The translations under genes were made by a program, and so were the position numbers. The notes beneath the pieces were generated by a model. The model saw only the letters and a list, made by a program, of their open reading frames with translations, had not been told where the DNA came from and did not search any database. From positions 310,001 through 374,000 of the forward strand of contig NZ_CP050948.1 in NCBI RefSeq assembly GCF_019443745.1: a stretch of 64,000 nucleotides of DNA, read 5' to 3'. How positions within the stretch are numbered: the first letter of the stretch is position 1; every line of letters begins with the position of its first letter. Below are positions 55,640 to 64,000 of the stretch, one piece after another. Source of the stretch: Iamia sp. SCSIO 61187 (lineage in GTDB: Bacteria > Actinomycetota > Acidimicrobiia > Acidimicrobiales > Iamiaceae).

Positions 55640-56779
55640 ATGGACCTGTTCGAGTACCAAGGCAAGCAGTTCTTCGCCACCTTCGACATCCCGGTCTCGC
55701 CCGGCGACGTGGCCATGACGGTCGACGACGCGGTGGCCGTGGCCGAGCGCATCGCCGACTACCCCGTGGTCGTGAAGGCCCAGGTGCAGGTGGGCGGGCG
55801 GGGCAAGGCCGGTGGCATCAAGCTGGCGGCGAACGCCGACGAGGTGCGCGAGCACGCCGGGAACATCCTCGGGATGGACATCAAGGGTCACACCGTCCAT
55901 CGCATCTGGATCGAGCACGCCTCGGACATCGCCGAGGAGTACTACGCGTCCTTCACCCTCGACAGGTCGGCCAAGAAGCACCTCGGGATGCTCAGCGCCG
56001 AGGGCGGCGTCGAGATCGAGACCGTCGCCGAGGAGAACCCCGACGCCATCGCCAAGATCTGGATCGACCCCGTCGACGGGCTCACCGAGGACGTGGCCCG
56101 TGAGTGGGTCGCGGCGGCGAACCTGAACCCCGATGCCAACGAGGGCGCCGTGGACATCCTCCTCAAGCTCTACACCGCCTACGTCGACGGCGACGCCGAC
56201 CTGGTCGAGATCAACCCGCTGATCCTCACCCCCGAGGGCAAGGTCCACGCCCTCGACGCCAAGGTCACCCTCGACGCCAACGCCGGCTTCCGCCACGACC
56301 TCTCGGAGTACGAGGCCACCCAGGAGCGCGACGAGCGCGAGCAGGCGGCCCACGACAAGGACCTCCAGTACGTCGGGCTCGACGGCACCGTCGGCGTCAT
56401 CGCCAACGGCGCCGGGCTGGCCATGAGCACCGTCGACATCATCAACCAGGTCGGCGGCAGCCCCGCCAACTTCCTCGACATCGGAGGCGGCGCCAACGCC
56501 GACGTGATGGCCGGGGCCCTCGAGGTCATCACCGGCGACCCCAACGTGAAGAGCATCTTCATCAACATCTTCGGGGGCATCACCAAGGGCGACGAGGTCG
56601 CCAACGGCATCGTCCAGGCCCTCGACCGGGTCGACATCACCGTCCCCATGGTCATCCGCCTCGACGGCACCAACGCCGAGGAGGGCCGGAAGATCATCGC
56701 CGAGCAGACCGGCGGCAAGGTCCAGTCCAAGTCCACGATGGTCGAGGCCGCCGAGGCCGCCGTCGAGCTGGCCCGCTGA
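55640..56779 (+). CDS. sucC: Succinyl-CoA synthetase, beta subunit
   Basis: A 379-residue ATP-grasp subunit: [22 protein letters not shown] opens the ATP-grasp fold, [20 protein letters not shown] binds nucleotide, [26 protein letters not shown] contains the Mg-binding Asp/Asn, and [16 protein letters not shown] the phosphate/CoA side. With SucD it makes succinate, CoA and NTP from succinyl-CoA in the TCA cycle. GAGAAGAGA lies 9 bases upstream of the ATG. sucD follows 34 bases later. Confidence 0.97.
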   Translation: MDLFEYQGKQFFATFDIPVSPGDVAMTVDDAVAVAERIADYPVVVKAQVQVGGRGKAGGIKLAANADEVREHAGNILGMDIKGHTVHRIWIEHASDIAEEYYASFTLDRSAKKHLGMLSAEGGVEIETVAEENPDAIAKIWIDPVDGLTEDVAREWVAAANLNPDANEGAVDILLKLYTAYVDGDADLVEINPLILTPEGKVHALDAKVTLDANAGFRHDLSEYEATQERDEREQAAHDKDLQYVGLDGTVGVIANGAGLAMSTVDIINQVGGSPANFLDIGGGANADVMAGALEVITGDPNVKSIFINIFGGITKGDEVANGIVQALDRVDITVPMVIRLDGTNAEEGRKIIAEQTGGKVQSKSTMVEAAEAAVELAR

Positions 56780-56813
56780 GCGCGGTCAGAGCGAGAGCAG
56801 GAACGAGCAGAGC

Positions 56814-57707
56814 ATGAGCATCTTCGTCGACGAGACCACCAAGGTCGTCTACCAGGGCCTGACCGGCTCCCAGGGCCGCTTCTACGGCCTCCGCAACCGC
56901 GACTACGGCACCCAGGTCGTGGCCGGCACCAACCCCAAGAAGGCCGGCACCGACGTGGACGGCATCCCGATCTTCGCCAGCGTCGCCGACGCCAAGGCCG
57001 AGACCGGTGCCACCGTCTCGTGCGTCTTCATCCCCGCCGCGGGGGTGAAGAGCGCGGTCATGGAGGCCGCCGAGGCCGGCATGGAGCTGGTCGTCGTCAT
57101 CACCGAGGGCGTCCCCGCCCACGACGAGGCCTGGTTCTTCAACAGGGTGAAGCGGGACTTCCCCGGCACGCGCATCCTCGGCCCCAACTGCCCCGGCCTC
57201 ATCAGCCCCGGCAAGGCCAACATCGGCATCACCGCCGGCGAGATCGCCAAGCCGGGTGGGCCGGTCGGCATCGTCAGCCGCTCGGGCACCCTCACCTACC
57301 AGGCCCTGTACGAGCTCAAGCTGGCCGACATCGGTGTCACCACCTGCGTGGGCATCGGCGGCGACCCCGTCCCCGGCACCTCGTTCATCGACTGCCTGGA
57401 GGCCTTCGAGGCCGACCCCGAGACCAAGGCCGTGATGATGATCGGTGAGATCGGCGGCTCGGCCGAGGAGGAGGCCGCCGAGTTCATCAAGGACAAGATG
57501 ACCAAGCCGGTCGCCGCCTACGTCGCCGGCGTCACCGCGCCCCCGGGCAAGAAGATGGGCCACGCCGGCGCCATCGTCTCGGGCGGCAAGGGCACCGCCG
57601 CGGCGAAGATCGAGGCCCTCGAGGCCGCCGGCGTCCGCGTCGGCCAGAACCCCACCGAGGCCGGCGCCCACATGGTGAAGATCGTCGAGGAGCTCGGCCT
57701 CAGCTGA
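56814..57707 (+). CDS. sucD: Succinyl-CoA synthetase, alpha subunit
   Basis: A 297-residue Suc[23 protein letters not shown] binds Co[18 protein letters not shown] follows, [32 protein letters not shown] is the conserved loop, and [13 protein letters not shown] carries the phospho-histidine (near residue 250). It forms the catalytic heterotetramer with SucC. The ATG is preceded by an AGGAACGAG-type site. Downstream lies a 27-nt palindrome, the probable end of the sucCD transcript. Confidence 0.97.
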   Translation: MSIFVDETTKVVYQGLTGSQGRFYGLRNRDYGTQVVAGTNPKKAGTDVDGIPIFASVADAKAETGATVSCVFIPAAGVKSAVMEAAEAGMELVVVITEGVPAHDEAWFFNRVKRDFPGTRILGPNCPGLISPGKANIGITAGEIAKPGGPVGIVSRSGTLTYQALYELKLADIGVTTCVGIGGDPVPGTSFIDCLEAFEADPETKAVMMIGEIGGSAEEEAAEFIKDKMTKPVAAYVAGVTAPPGKKMGHAGAIVSGGKGTAAAKIEALEAAGVRVGQNPTEAGAHMVKIVEELGLS

Positions 57708-57752
57708 GCAGCGGCGGCGCCTGCGTCACCACCGGAGAACGCCCGGAGCGAG

Positions 57753-57779
57753 CACGGAGTGGGTCAGACCCACTCCGTG
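57753..57779. repeat. 27-nt palindromic intergenic repeat, GTGGGTC type
   Basis: CACGGA-GTGGGTC-A-GACCCAC-TCCGTG, perfect apart from the centre, 46 bases after sucD and just before the ExoIII gene. Confidence 0.85.
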
Positions 57780-57793
57780 GCCGCCGCGATTCC

Positions 57794-58561
57794 GTGAGGA
57801 TGATCTCGTGGAACTGCAACGGGCTGCGGTCGGTGATCGCCAAGGGGGTGCTCGAGCAGCTCGTCGTGGAGGAGCAGCCCGATGTGCTGCTGCTGCAGGA
57901 GACGCGGGTGCAGGTCGAGCCGCCGGGGCTGGGGTTCCTCGACGGCTACGAGCGGACCTACAACGTCGCCGACCGCCCGGGGTACTCGGGGACGGCGGTG
58001 TTCAGCCGGCTCCCGATCGCAGCCTCCCGCGAGGGGCTGGGCCGGACCCTCCGCGACCCCGAGGGACGGGTCCTCACCGTCGACCTCCCCGGCCTCACCG
58101 TCGTCAGCGCCTACGCCACCAACGCCCGGCGCGACCTGTCGCGCCTCCCGGAGCGGGCGGCCTTCGACGCCGCCCTGACCCGGCACCTCCGGACGCGGGC
58201 CCGGACCCGTCCGGTGGTCCTCGGCGGTGACCTGAACGTCGCCCCGACGGCCATGGACCTGGCCCGGCCCACGTCGAACAAGGGCCGCTCGGGCTGCACC
58301 GACGCCGAGCGGTCGGCGTTCCAGGCCCACCTCGACGCCGGCTTCGTCGACGCCTACCGCCACCTCAACCCCGACGGGCGGGACTGGACGTGGTGGCTCA
58401 ACGTCTCCTTCGCCCGTGAGCGCGACGTCGGCTGGCGCATCGACCACTGGCTCGTCAGCCGGCGCCTCCGCTCCCGGCTGGTCGCCGCCCGGGCCCTCCA
58501 GCACGTGCGCGGCAGCGACCACTGCCCGATCCTCCTCGAGCTGGCGACCACCCCGAGCTGA
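57794..58561 (+). CDS. xth: Exodeoxyribonuclease III
   Basis: A 255-residue EEP-fold nuclease: ISWNCNGLRSV (N site), LLLQETRVQ (catalytic Glu), GDLNVAPTAMDL, and the terminal GWRIDHWLVSRRL and GSDHCPILLEL with the catalytic His. It cuts 3' ends and abasic sites in base-excision repair. Starting at GTG 57794 (VRMISWNCNG) matches the usual MKxVSxNxNG length; the ATG six bases later is possible. It is a single gene, closed by a strong bidirectional hairpin. Confidence 0.93.
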   Translation: MRMISWNCNGLRSVIAKGVLEQLVVEEQPDVLLLQETRVQVEPPGLGFLDGYERTYNVADRPGYSGTAVFSRLPIAASREGLGRTLRDPEGRVLTVDLPGLTVVSAYATNARRDLSRLPERAAFDAALTRHLRTRARTRPVVLGGDLNVAPTAMDLARPTSNKGRSGCTDAERSAFQAHLDAGFVDAYRHLNPDGRDWTWWLNVSFARERDVGWRIDHWLVSRRLRSRLVAARALQHVRGSDHCPILLELATTPS

Positions 58562-58562
58562 C

Positions 58563-58601
58563 CCCGCGCCCAGATCGCCTCCGAGGCGATCCGGGCGCGG
58601 G
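58563..58601. terminator. Strong bidirectional terminator hairpin
   Basis: Outer arms CCCGCGCCC/GGGCGCGGG and inner arms GATCGCCTC/GAGGCGATC, with one A-C mismatch between. It lies between convergent genes (ExoIII and the Pro/Gln-rich membrane protein). Confidence 0.9.
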
Positions 58602-58606
58602 TCCGC

Positions 58607-59662
58607 TCAGGGGGTGTTGGACGGAGGGATGGGCGGCAGCCCGCCGCCCTGGCCCTGGTCCTGGCCCTCTGCGGGAGGGGCCGGCGGGGGACCGGGGATG
58701 ACCTCGGTGCCGGGGTCGATGAGAGCGCCCCCGGCCGGCTGCGGGCCGGTGGGCGGGGCCGGCTGCGGGTCGAGGGGCCCGGGCTCGGGCACCGGCCCCG
58801 GCGGGGCGGGCTGCGGCTGGTACGGGTCGGGTCCACCGGCGGGCGGTTGCCAGGCCTGCTCGGGCCCCGGCGGCGGAACCCAGGTCTGCTGCTGCGGGGC
58901 CTGGGGCTGGGCCCCGGCGGGGTCGGGCTGCCACTGGCCCGGGGCGGGAGCGCCGGGCTGCTGCCACTGCGGGGGCGGCGGCTGGGGGGCGGCGGGCTGC
59001 TGCCACTGGGCCGGGTCCGGCTGCGGGACCGGGGGCGGGGTGGGCTGCGGCCACTGCTGCTGCGGCTGGGGCTGGGGCTGGGGCTGGGGCTGGGGCTGCG
59101 GGGCCGAGTGCGGCTGCGGGCCGGTGGGCGGCCCCCACTGACCCGAGGGGGGGCCGCCCGGCGAGGTGCTGATCCCCGTGGTGGTGCCCTTCTTCTGGTC
59201 CATGAGGCTCAGCCCCGTGCCCGCCAGGAGGCCCACCAGCCCGACGAACAGGAGGAAGGCGCCCAGCCCGAACGTCACGAAGTCGGACAGGAGGATGTTG
59301 ACCATGTAGCCGAGCCACAGGAGCAGGGCGAAGACCACGGCGACGATCTGCACCTGGAGGAGGCCGAAGCCGCCGACCTGCTTGGCCTCGAGGCCCTTGG
59401 CGAAGGCCCGGGCCAGGGCCGCGGCGGCGGCCACCAGGGCGAAGAGCGGGATCCACGTGCCGATGCCGAAGAAGCCGGGGTCGGTGGTCCAGACCGACAG
59501 GCCCACGTCGCTGAAGCCGCTGTCGGCCTTGACGATCTGCACGAAGGAGAAGATGAAGGTGAGGAACCCGGCGGCCGCGGTCACCAGCGGGCCGAGCGGG
59601 AGCGACGAGCCGGACGACTGCGGGGGAGCGGGCGCCGGTTGGGGGGCTTGGGGCCAGGCCAC
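58607..59662 (-). CDS. Membrane protein with a long Pro/Gln-rich tail
   Basis: A 351-residue protein. Four transmembrane helices lie between about residues 20 and 170 (LVTAAAGFLTFIFSFVQIV, WIPLFALVAAAAALARAFA, VQIVAVVFALLLWLGYMVNILL, FGLGAFLLFVGLVGLLAG). The cytoplasmic C terminus, from about residue 185, is a Pro/Gln/Trp-rich low-complexity tail with a PQPQ run and repeated QWQQP units, ending in PIPPSNTP. Function unknown; similar tails in actinobacteria often dock proteins. The GTG has AGGAGG nine bases upstream. Confidence 0.75.
   Translation of the reverse strand: MAWPQAPQPAPAPPQSSGSSLPLGPLVTAAAGFLTFIFSFVQIVKADSGFSDVGLSVWTTDPGFFGIGTWIPLFALVAAAAALARAFAKGLEAKQVGGFGLLQVQIVAVVFALLLWLGYMVNILLSDFVTFGLGAFLLFVGLVGLLAGTGLSLMDQKKGTTTGISTSPGGPPSGQWGPPTGPQPHSAPQPQPQPQPQPQPQQQWPQPTPPPVPQPDPAQWQQPAAPQPPPPQWQQPGAPAPGQWQPDPAGAQPQAPQQQTWVPPPGPEQAWQPPAGGPDPYQPQPAPPGPVPEPGPLDPQPAPPTGPQPAGGALIDPGTEVIPGPPPAPPAEGQDQGQGGGLPPIPPSNTP
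59068..59095 (+). repeat. GGGGCT tandem repeat with G-quadruplex potential
   Basis: Five GGGG runs separated by CT, at 59068-59095, within the Pro/Gln tail's coding region. On the plus strand (template for the gene) this could form a G-quadruplex. In the coding strand it encodes a PQ run. Confidence 0.7.
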
Positions 59663-59805
59663 GGGTGCGTGCCTCCTGTGGGGGGATCGACGCCGGTCTA
59701 GCCGACGGACGGGACGGCGCGCTCCGGGGATGCGGCCGGCGCCGGTGTACCCCACCCCGGCCGCCGGCACCCTCCTCGGCTGACGTTGGGGTGGGGGAAC
59801 CCGAC

Positions 59806-59811
59806 TAGGTT
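59806..59811 (+). promoter_or_regulatory. -10 element TAGGTT of purN, leaderless type
   Basis: Eight bases before the GTG at 59820. No ribosome-binding site is visible. Confidence 0.5.
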
Positions 59812-59819
59812 CGCTCGCC

Positions 59820-60407
59820 GTGCGCGTCGGGGTGCTGGTGTCGGGATCCGGGACGATCCTCGACACGTTCCTGGCCGACGGCGTCCCCGTCGCCGTGGTC
59901 GTCTCCGACCGCGACTGCGCCGCGATCGGCAAGGCGCGCCGCGCCGGCGTCCCGGCCGAGCTCGTGCGCCGCGACCGCTTCGATCGCAGCTTCGACCGCG
60001 ACGCCTACTCCGCCGGCCTCGCCCTCCGGTTGCAGGCCCACGACGTCGACCTGGTGGCCATGGCCGGGTTCGGCACGATCCTGAGCCGCCCCATGCACGA
60101 CGCCTTCCCCGGGCGGATCCTCAACACCCACCCGGCCCTGCTGCCGGCGTTCAAGGGCTGGCACGCCGTGCGCGACGCCCTCGCCGCCGGTGCGACCGAG
60201 ACGGGCTGCACCGTCCACGTGGCCGGCCTCGAGGTCGACACCGGGCCGATCCTCGCCCAGGCGCGGGTGCCCGTCCGGCCCGACGACGACGAGGCCACCC
60301 TGCACGAGCGGATCAAGGCCGTCGAGCGGCCGCTCTACTCCCGCACCCTGCGGGCCATCCTCGACGGCAGCCTGCCCCTGTCCGCCCCCACCTCCCAGGA
60401 GACCTGA
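59820..60407 (+). CDS. purN: Phosphoribosylglycinamide formyltransferase
   Basis: A 195-residue PurN. VRVGVLVSGSGTILDTF starts the Rossmann-like fold, LVAMAGFGTILSRPM follows, NTHPALLPAFKGWHAVRDALAAG contains the catalytic Asn and His, and AGLEVDTGPILAQARVPV the conserved Asp. It transfers formyl from 10-formyl-THF to GAR. It begins with GTG and is followed after three bases by purH, with which it forms the operon. Confidence 0.95.
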   Translation: MRVGVLVSGSGTILDTFLADGVPVAVVVSDRDCAAIGKARRAGVPAELVRRDRFDRSFDRDAYSAGLALRLQAHDVDLVAMAGFGTILSRPMHDAFPGRILNTHPALLPAFKGWHAVRDALAAGATETGCTVHVAGLEVDTGPILAQARVPVRPDDDEATLHERIKAVERPLYSRTLRAILDGSLPLSAPTSQET

Positions 60408-60410
60408 CCG

Positions 60411-62006
60411 TTGCGCGCCCTGCTCTCGACCTACGACAAGACCGGGGTGGTCGACCTGGCCCGGGGCCTGGCCGACGCCGGCTGGGACCTGGTGTCGAGC
60501 GGCGGGACGGCGGCCGCCATCGCCGAGGCGGGCATCGCCGTCACCGACGTGGCCGACCTCACCGGCGCCCCGGCGATCCTGGGCCACCGGGTCATGACCC
60601 TCCACCCGAAGGTCCACGGCGGCCTCCTCGCCGACCGGGACGACCCCGCGCACCGCGCCGACATGGACGAGCACGGGATCGAGGGGATCGACCTGCTCGT
60701 CTCCAGCCTCTACCCGTTCGGGTCCGACCCGGCCGCCTTCACCCACGGCGGGACGTCGGGCGCGATCGACCTCATCGACATCGGGGGCCCGGCCATGATC
60801 CGGGCCGGGGCCAAGAACCACGCCCACGTCGCCGTGGTGGTCGACCCGGCCGACTACGAGCCGGTCCTGGCCGAGGTCCGGGCCGAGGGCGCCATCTCCG
60901 CCGCGACCCGGCTGCGCCTGGCGGCCAAGGCCTTCGCCACCACCGCGGCCTACGACGCCGCGGTGGCGGCCTGGTTCGCCGGCGAGGTCGCGGCGGCGAG
61001 CGCCGACGGGTCCGACGGCGCCGAGGCCGGGGAGGTCGAGGCCGATCCGCTGCCGACCGCCCTCCGCATCGACGCCGCCCGCCAGCCCCTGGCCCTGCGG
61101 TACGGCGAGAACCCGCACCAGCGGGCCGCCCTGTACCGCACCGCCGGCGCCGACCCGTGGTGGGCCCACCTCACCCAGCACTCCGGGCTGGCCCTGAGCT
61201 ACCTCAACCTGTACGACGCCGACGCCGCCTGGCTGCTCGCCCACGACCTGGCCCAGGCCACCGGCAAGGTCGCCTGCGCCATCATCAAGCACGCCAACCC
61301 GTGCGGCGTCGCCGTCGCCGACACCGCGGCGGAGGCCTACCAGCGTGCCTTCGACTGCGACCCCCGCTCGGCCTTCGGGGGCATCGTGGCCCTGTCGGTG
61401 CCGATCGACGGCGCCACCGTCACCGAGATGGTCGCCGCCGCCCAGGCCGACGTCGTCATCGCCCCCGGCTACGACGAGGGGGTCGTCGACGCCCTCGTCA
61501 AGAAGCGCAAGCGGACCCGCCTCCTCGAGGCACCGGCCCCGACGCCGGACCCCCTGCACGTCCGGCCCATCACCGGGGGCTACCTCGTCCAGGAACCCCA
61601 CGGCTTCGTGACGCCGGCCGCCGACTGGCGCGTGGTCACCGAGCGCATCCCGACCCCCGAGGAGCTGGCCGACGCCGCCCTCGCCTTCCGCATCTGCGGC
61701 TGGGTCACCTCCAACTCCATCGTCCTGGTGAAGGACGGCGTCGCCTGGGGCATCGGCGCCGGCCAGCAGAACCGGGTCGAGGCCGGCCAGATCGCCACGG
61801 CCAAGGCGGCCGGCCGGGCCGCCGGCGGCGCCTGCGCCAGCGACGCCTTCTACCCGTTCCCCGACGGCGTCGAGGCCGCGGCCGAGGCCGGCGTCGCCGT
61901 GGTCGTCCAGCCCGGCGGGTCGGTCAAGGACGACGAGGTCATCGCCACCGCCGACCGCCTCGGCCTGGCCATGCTCTTCACCGGCGAACGCCACTTCCTC
62001 CACTAG
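60411..62006 (+). CDS. purH: AICAR transformylase/IMP cyclohydrolase
   Basis: A 531-residue bifunctional enzyme. The N-terminal IMP cyclohydrolase has [18 protein letters not shown] and [20 protein letters not shown]; the C-terminal AICAR transformylase has [37 protein letters not shown] and [12 protein letters not shown]. It makes the last two steps to IMP. The start is TTG at 60411; AGGAGA lies about nine bases upstream, and no ATG or GTG is available before the conserved region. It shares purN's transcript. Confidence 0.96.
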   Translation: MRALLSTYDKTGVVDLARGLADAGWDLVSSGGTAAAIAEAGIAVTDVADLTGAPAILGHRVMTLHPKVHGGLLADRDDPAHRADMDEHGIEGIDLLVSSLYPFGSDPAAFTHGGTSGAIDLIDIGGPAMIRAGAKNHAHVAVVVDPADYEPVLAEVRAEGAISAATRLRLAAKAFATTAAYDAAVAAWFAGEVAAASADGSDGAEAGEVEADPLPTALRIDAARQPLALRYGENPHQRAALYRTAGADPWWAHLTQHSGLALSYLNLYDADAAWLLAHDLAQATGKVACAIIKHANPCGVAVADTAAEAYQRAFDCDPRSAFGGIVALSVPIDGATVTEMVAAAQADVVIAPGYDEGVVDALVKKRKRTRLLEAPAPTPDPLHVRPITGGYLVQEPHGFVTPAADWRVVTERIPTPEELADAALAFRICGWVTSNSIVLVKDGVAWGIGAGQQNRVEAGQIATAKAAGRAAGGACASDAFYPFPDGVEAAAEAGVAVVVQPGGSVKDDEVIATADRLGLAMLFTGERHFLH

Positions 62007-62128
62007 GTCTCGTCGGACGCCTCGCTGGCGCTCGGCCTCCTCCTCGAGCTTGAGGTGCCTCGCTGCGCTCGGCGCCGAAGGTCGTCCCAGAGCCGGAGCC
62101 CTCGTTCCTCGGGCACACGGCTCTTCGT

Positions 62129-62145
62129 GTGGGGGTTCCCCCCAC
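62129..62145 (+). terminator. Terminator-like hairpin downstream of purH
   Basis: GTGGGGG-TTC-CCCCCAC, a 7-bp stem with a three-base loop, 120 bases after the purH stop. Confidence 0.45.
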
Positions 62146-62242
62146 GCCCCCAGCGGCTGCGCCGGGCCGCGGATCCTCCGCCTTCGATCGCGCCGGGTTC
62201 GCAGGTCTGGTGGCGGCCTCGCGCTGGCACCGGGGCCCCACC

Positions 62243-62248
62243 TAGGGT
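62243..62248 (+). promoter_or_regulatory. -10 element TAGGGT of folD, leaderless type
   Basis: Six bases before the ATG at 62255. Confidence 0.55.
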
Positions 62249-62254
62249 CGCGGC

Positions 62255-63127
62255 ATGACTGCTGCTTTGATGCCGGGGGGGCCGGTGGCCGATGCCGTGT
62301 TCGCCGACCTGGTGCCGCGGATCGACGCGCTCCGGGCCGCGGGGCACACCCCGGGGCTGGCCACCGTGCTCATCGGCGACGACGGTCCCTCGGCCCGGTA
62401 CGTCGGCATGAAGATGCGCAAGGCCGAGGAGCTCGGCTGCCACAGCCCCCACGTGCACCTGCCGGCCGACTGCACCACCGAGCAGGCGATCGAGGCGGTG
62501 CAGCAGCTCAACGCCGACCCCGCCGTCGACGCCATGCTGGTCCAGCACCCGGCGCCGCCCCAGGTCGACTTCGACGCCGTGCTCATGGCCGTCGACCCCG
62601 ACAAGGACGTCGACGGCATGCACCCCACCAACGTCGGCCGGCTGGCCCTGGGCATCCCCGGCCCCGTGTCGTGCACACCGGCCGGGATCGAGGCCATCCT
62701 CGCCCACCACGGCGTCCCCGTCGCCGGGCGTCACGTGGTCGTCGTCGGCCGCGGCGTCACCATCGGCCGGCCCCTCAGCATCCTGCTGTCCCAGAAGCGG
62801 CCGACGGCCAACGCCGCGGTGACCCTCGTCCACACCGGCGTCGACGACTGGGCCGACTACACCCGGGAGGCCGACATCCTCGTCGCCGCCGCCGGGGTCC
62901 CCGGGATGATCCAGCCCGAGCACGTCCGTCCCGGTGGCGTCGTGGTCGGCGCCGGGGTTCGCTACGAGGGCCGGAGGCTCCTCCCCGACGTCGACGAGGC
63001 CTGCGAGGCCGTCGCCGGCTGGATCACGCCGCGCGTCGGCGGGGTCGGGCCGACGACCATCGCCATGCTGTTCCGCAACCTGGTCGAGGCGGCCGAGCGA
63101 CGCACCGGTGGTCAGGCCCCGGCTTGA
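62255..63127 (+). CDS. folD: Methylenetetrahydrofolate dehydrogenase/cyclohydrolase
   Basis: A 290-residue bifunctional FolD. The catalytic Tyr-Lys pair is Tyr49/Lys53 in ARYVGMKMRKAEELG, the VQHPAPPQVD and DPDKDVDGMHPTNVGRLALG segments are conserved, and GRHVVVVGRGVTIGRPLSILL binds NAD(P). It interconverts methylene-, methenyl- and 10-formyl-THF, supplying formyl groups to PurN and PurH. It has its own leaderless promoter. Confidence 0.95.
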   Translation: MTAALMPGGPVADAVFADLVPRIDALRAAGHTPGLATVLIGDDGPSARYVGMKMRKAEELGCHSPHVHLPADCTTEQAIEAVQQLNADPAVDAMLVQHPAPPQVDFDAVLMAVDPDKDVDGMHPTNVGRLALGIPGPVSCTPAGIEAILAHHGVPVAGRHVVVVGRGVTIGRPLSILLSQKRPTANAAVTLVHTGVDDWADYTREADILVAAAGVPGMIQPEHVRPGGVVVGAGVRYEGRRLLPDVDEACEAVAGWITPRVGGVGPTTIAMLFRNLVEAAERRTGGQAPA

Positions 63128-63146
63128 CGGCGACGCAATGCGGCCG

Positions 63147-63192
63147 TTCTGAGCCACGGGTGAGCCACCAGTGGCCGATCGGTGGCTCAGAA
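63147..63192. repeat. Perfect 11-bp inverted repeat with GAGCCAC units after folD
   Basis: TTCTGAGCCAC at 63147-63157 and GTGGCTCAGAA at 63182-63192; another GAGCCAC lies at 63162-63168. It is 20 bases after the folD stop and may end that transcript. Confidence 0.7.
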
Positions 63193-63309
63193 GGGGGAGG
63201 CCGGGACTCCGGCCCTGGTCGCCGTGGGCAGGACCACGACAGCTGGAGCGCCACGGCCATCCGCCGCCACGTCCGGTCAGCCCGCGGCGTCGCAGGCTGA
63301 CCGGCCGGG

Positions 63310-64000
63310 CTACTGGACGTTCTTGCGGGTGTAGGCCCGCACCGCCAGCGGGGCGAAGACGCAGATGATGATGGCGACCCAGATCCAGCTGTAGAGCACA
63401 GGGTTCTGGAGCGACCAGGGGGCGTTGGCCGCCGGGTCGACCGAGGGGTTGCCGAACAGCTCCCGCAGTGAGTCCGAAAGGGTGGTCACCGGGTTCCACT
63501 CGGCGATGGTGCGCACGACCCCCGGCATGCCCTGGAGGGGGACGAAGGTCGAGGCGATGAACGTCAGGGGGAAGATGACGGCGAAGCCGATGCCGGTGAC
63601 GCCCTCGGGGGTGCCCACCATGGCGCCGAGCCAGATGCCGACCCAGATCATGGCGAAGGCGAACCCGACGGCCAGCCCGTAGGCCGCGACGGTGTCGACG
63701 ACGCTGCCCCGGACCCGCCAGCCGATGGCGTACCCGGTCACCGACATGATGATGATCGGCAGCATCGTCTTGATGAGGTTGGACACGGCGTAGCCGGCGA
63801 TGACCGCGCCCCGGGCGATGGGCAGCGACCGGAACCGGTCGATGGCCTGGTTCTTCTGGTCGTTGGCGATGCTCATGGCCGCTCCGAAGGCGGTGAAGAC
63901 CAGCGTCTGGGCCATGATCCCGGCCAGCAGGAACTCGCGGTAGACGCGGGGCTCGTCGGGGAACCCGGGGATCCGGATGGAGCCGCCGAAGACGTAGGCG
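63310..64000 (-). CDS. ABC-2 type transporter permease, C-terminal part (runs off the window)
   Basis: At least 229 residues are visible, with the 5' end outside the window. From the window edge the frame reads FGGSIRIPGFPDEPRVYREF and continues into QTLVFTAFGAAMSIANDQKNQAIDRFRSLPIAR, a DrrB-like ABC-2 permease signature, then four hydrophobic helices and WNPVTTLSDSLRELFGNP. It is the membrane half of an exporter of the daunorubicin-resistance type; its ATPase should lie upstream, outside the window. An internal ATG at 63915 is not the start. Confidence 0.9.
   Translation of the reverse strand, partial: AYVFGGSIRIPGFPDEPRVYREFLLAGIMAQTLVFTAFGAAMSIANDQKNQAIDRFRSLPIARGAVIAGYAVSNLIKTMLPIIIMSVTGYAIGWRVRGSVVDTVAAYGLAVGFAFAMIWVGIWLGAMVGTPEGVTGIGFAVIFPLTFIASTFVPLQGMPGVVRTIAEWNPVTTLSDSLRELFGNPSVDPAANAPWSLQNPVLYSWIWVAIIICVFAPLAVRAYTRKNVQ

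Larger units (their letters stand above)
62007..62254. other. 248-bp intergenic region with short inverted and direct repeats
   Basis: No gene is visible. It contains GCCTCGCTGGCGCTCGGC at 62019-62036 and a near copy at 62057-62073, a near-palindrome CCTCGAGCTTGAGG at 62042-62055, the hairpin at 62129-62145 and the folD promoter at its end. Confidence 0.6.

Noticed and set aside
62129-62254. Riboswitch upstream of folD
   Set aside because: folD appears to have a leaderless start at 62255 with a -10 six bases before it, leaving no leader; the hairpin upstream is better explained as the end of the purNH transcript.

Overview
This 64 kb window is chromosomal DNA from a very high-GC actinomycete. 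The gene content and order point to Actinomycetota, most likely class Acidimicrobiia (Iamia-like); that class assignment is inference. Supporting evidence: the actinobacterial respiratory set (ctaCDF, and ctaE-qcrC-qcrA-qcrB with a diheme QcrC), GuaB3 next to GuaA, the order pcrA ... sucCD ... purN-purH-folD, many GTG starts, and many genes with an A2/T6-type -10 hexamer (TAnnnT) only 6-9 nt before the start codon, which suggests leaderless mRNAs. No rRNA, tRNA, CRISPR array, phage or transposase gene was seen. Coding density is very high and many neighbouring genes overlap by 1 or 4 bases.

Layout. 1-2673: an rsgA fragment, an LLM-class oxidoreductase and a lipase-like hydrolase, all on the minus strand. 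2873-13031: a secreted PKD protein, a thioesterase, YjbQ with a decayed partial copy, Dps, an alcohol dehydrogenase/nitrilase operon, MOSC and DUF2237 proteins, QueA and an SDR. 13113-22409: a SWIM/SNF2 pair, a beta-lactamase-fold hydrolase, a GNAT protein, a GbsR/MarR-like regulator divergent from an ABC-2 exporter, and a cold-shock protein. 22515-32743: asparaginase, a VOC protein, then the aerobic terminal respiratory chain in two convergent operons, with a repeat-rich gap between them, and a CtaG-type assembly protein. 32733-35661: a TetR/VOC pair and a MocR regulator with a 104-aa gene that shares its operator. 35710-44637: purine (GMP) synthesis: intein-containing GuaB, a PLP decarboxylase, NYN and YqgE proteins, GuaB3 without the catalytic Cys, and GuaA. 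44664-54808: a lipoprotein, a YbhN-type membrane protein, PcrA, a PhoX-like Tat lipoprotein, a large glycosyltransferase/phosphatase-like membrane fusion and an acyl-CoA ligase. 54931-64000: SucCD, ExoIII, a Pro/Gln-rich membrane protein, PurN, PurH, FolD and the end of an ABC-2 permease.

How the parts connect. PurN and PurH complete IMP synthesis with FolD supplying one-carbon units; GuaB and GuaA then carry IMP to GMP. GuaB carries a complete intein two residues before the catalytic cysteine, so the precursor should be inactive until splicing. SucCD (TCA cycle) and the bc1/aa3 supercomplex indicate an aerobic heterotroph.

The least expected features are regulatory or structural. There are three families of intergenic palindromes with fixed lengths (27, 47 and 49 nt) at gene ends. 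A two-site MocR operator is repeated with identical 38-bp spacing at the regulator and at the next gene. Two predicted leaderless upstream ORFs each overlap the start codon of a main gene (guaB and the decarboxylase) by four bases across one divergent region.
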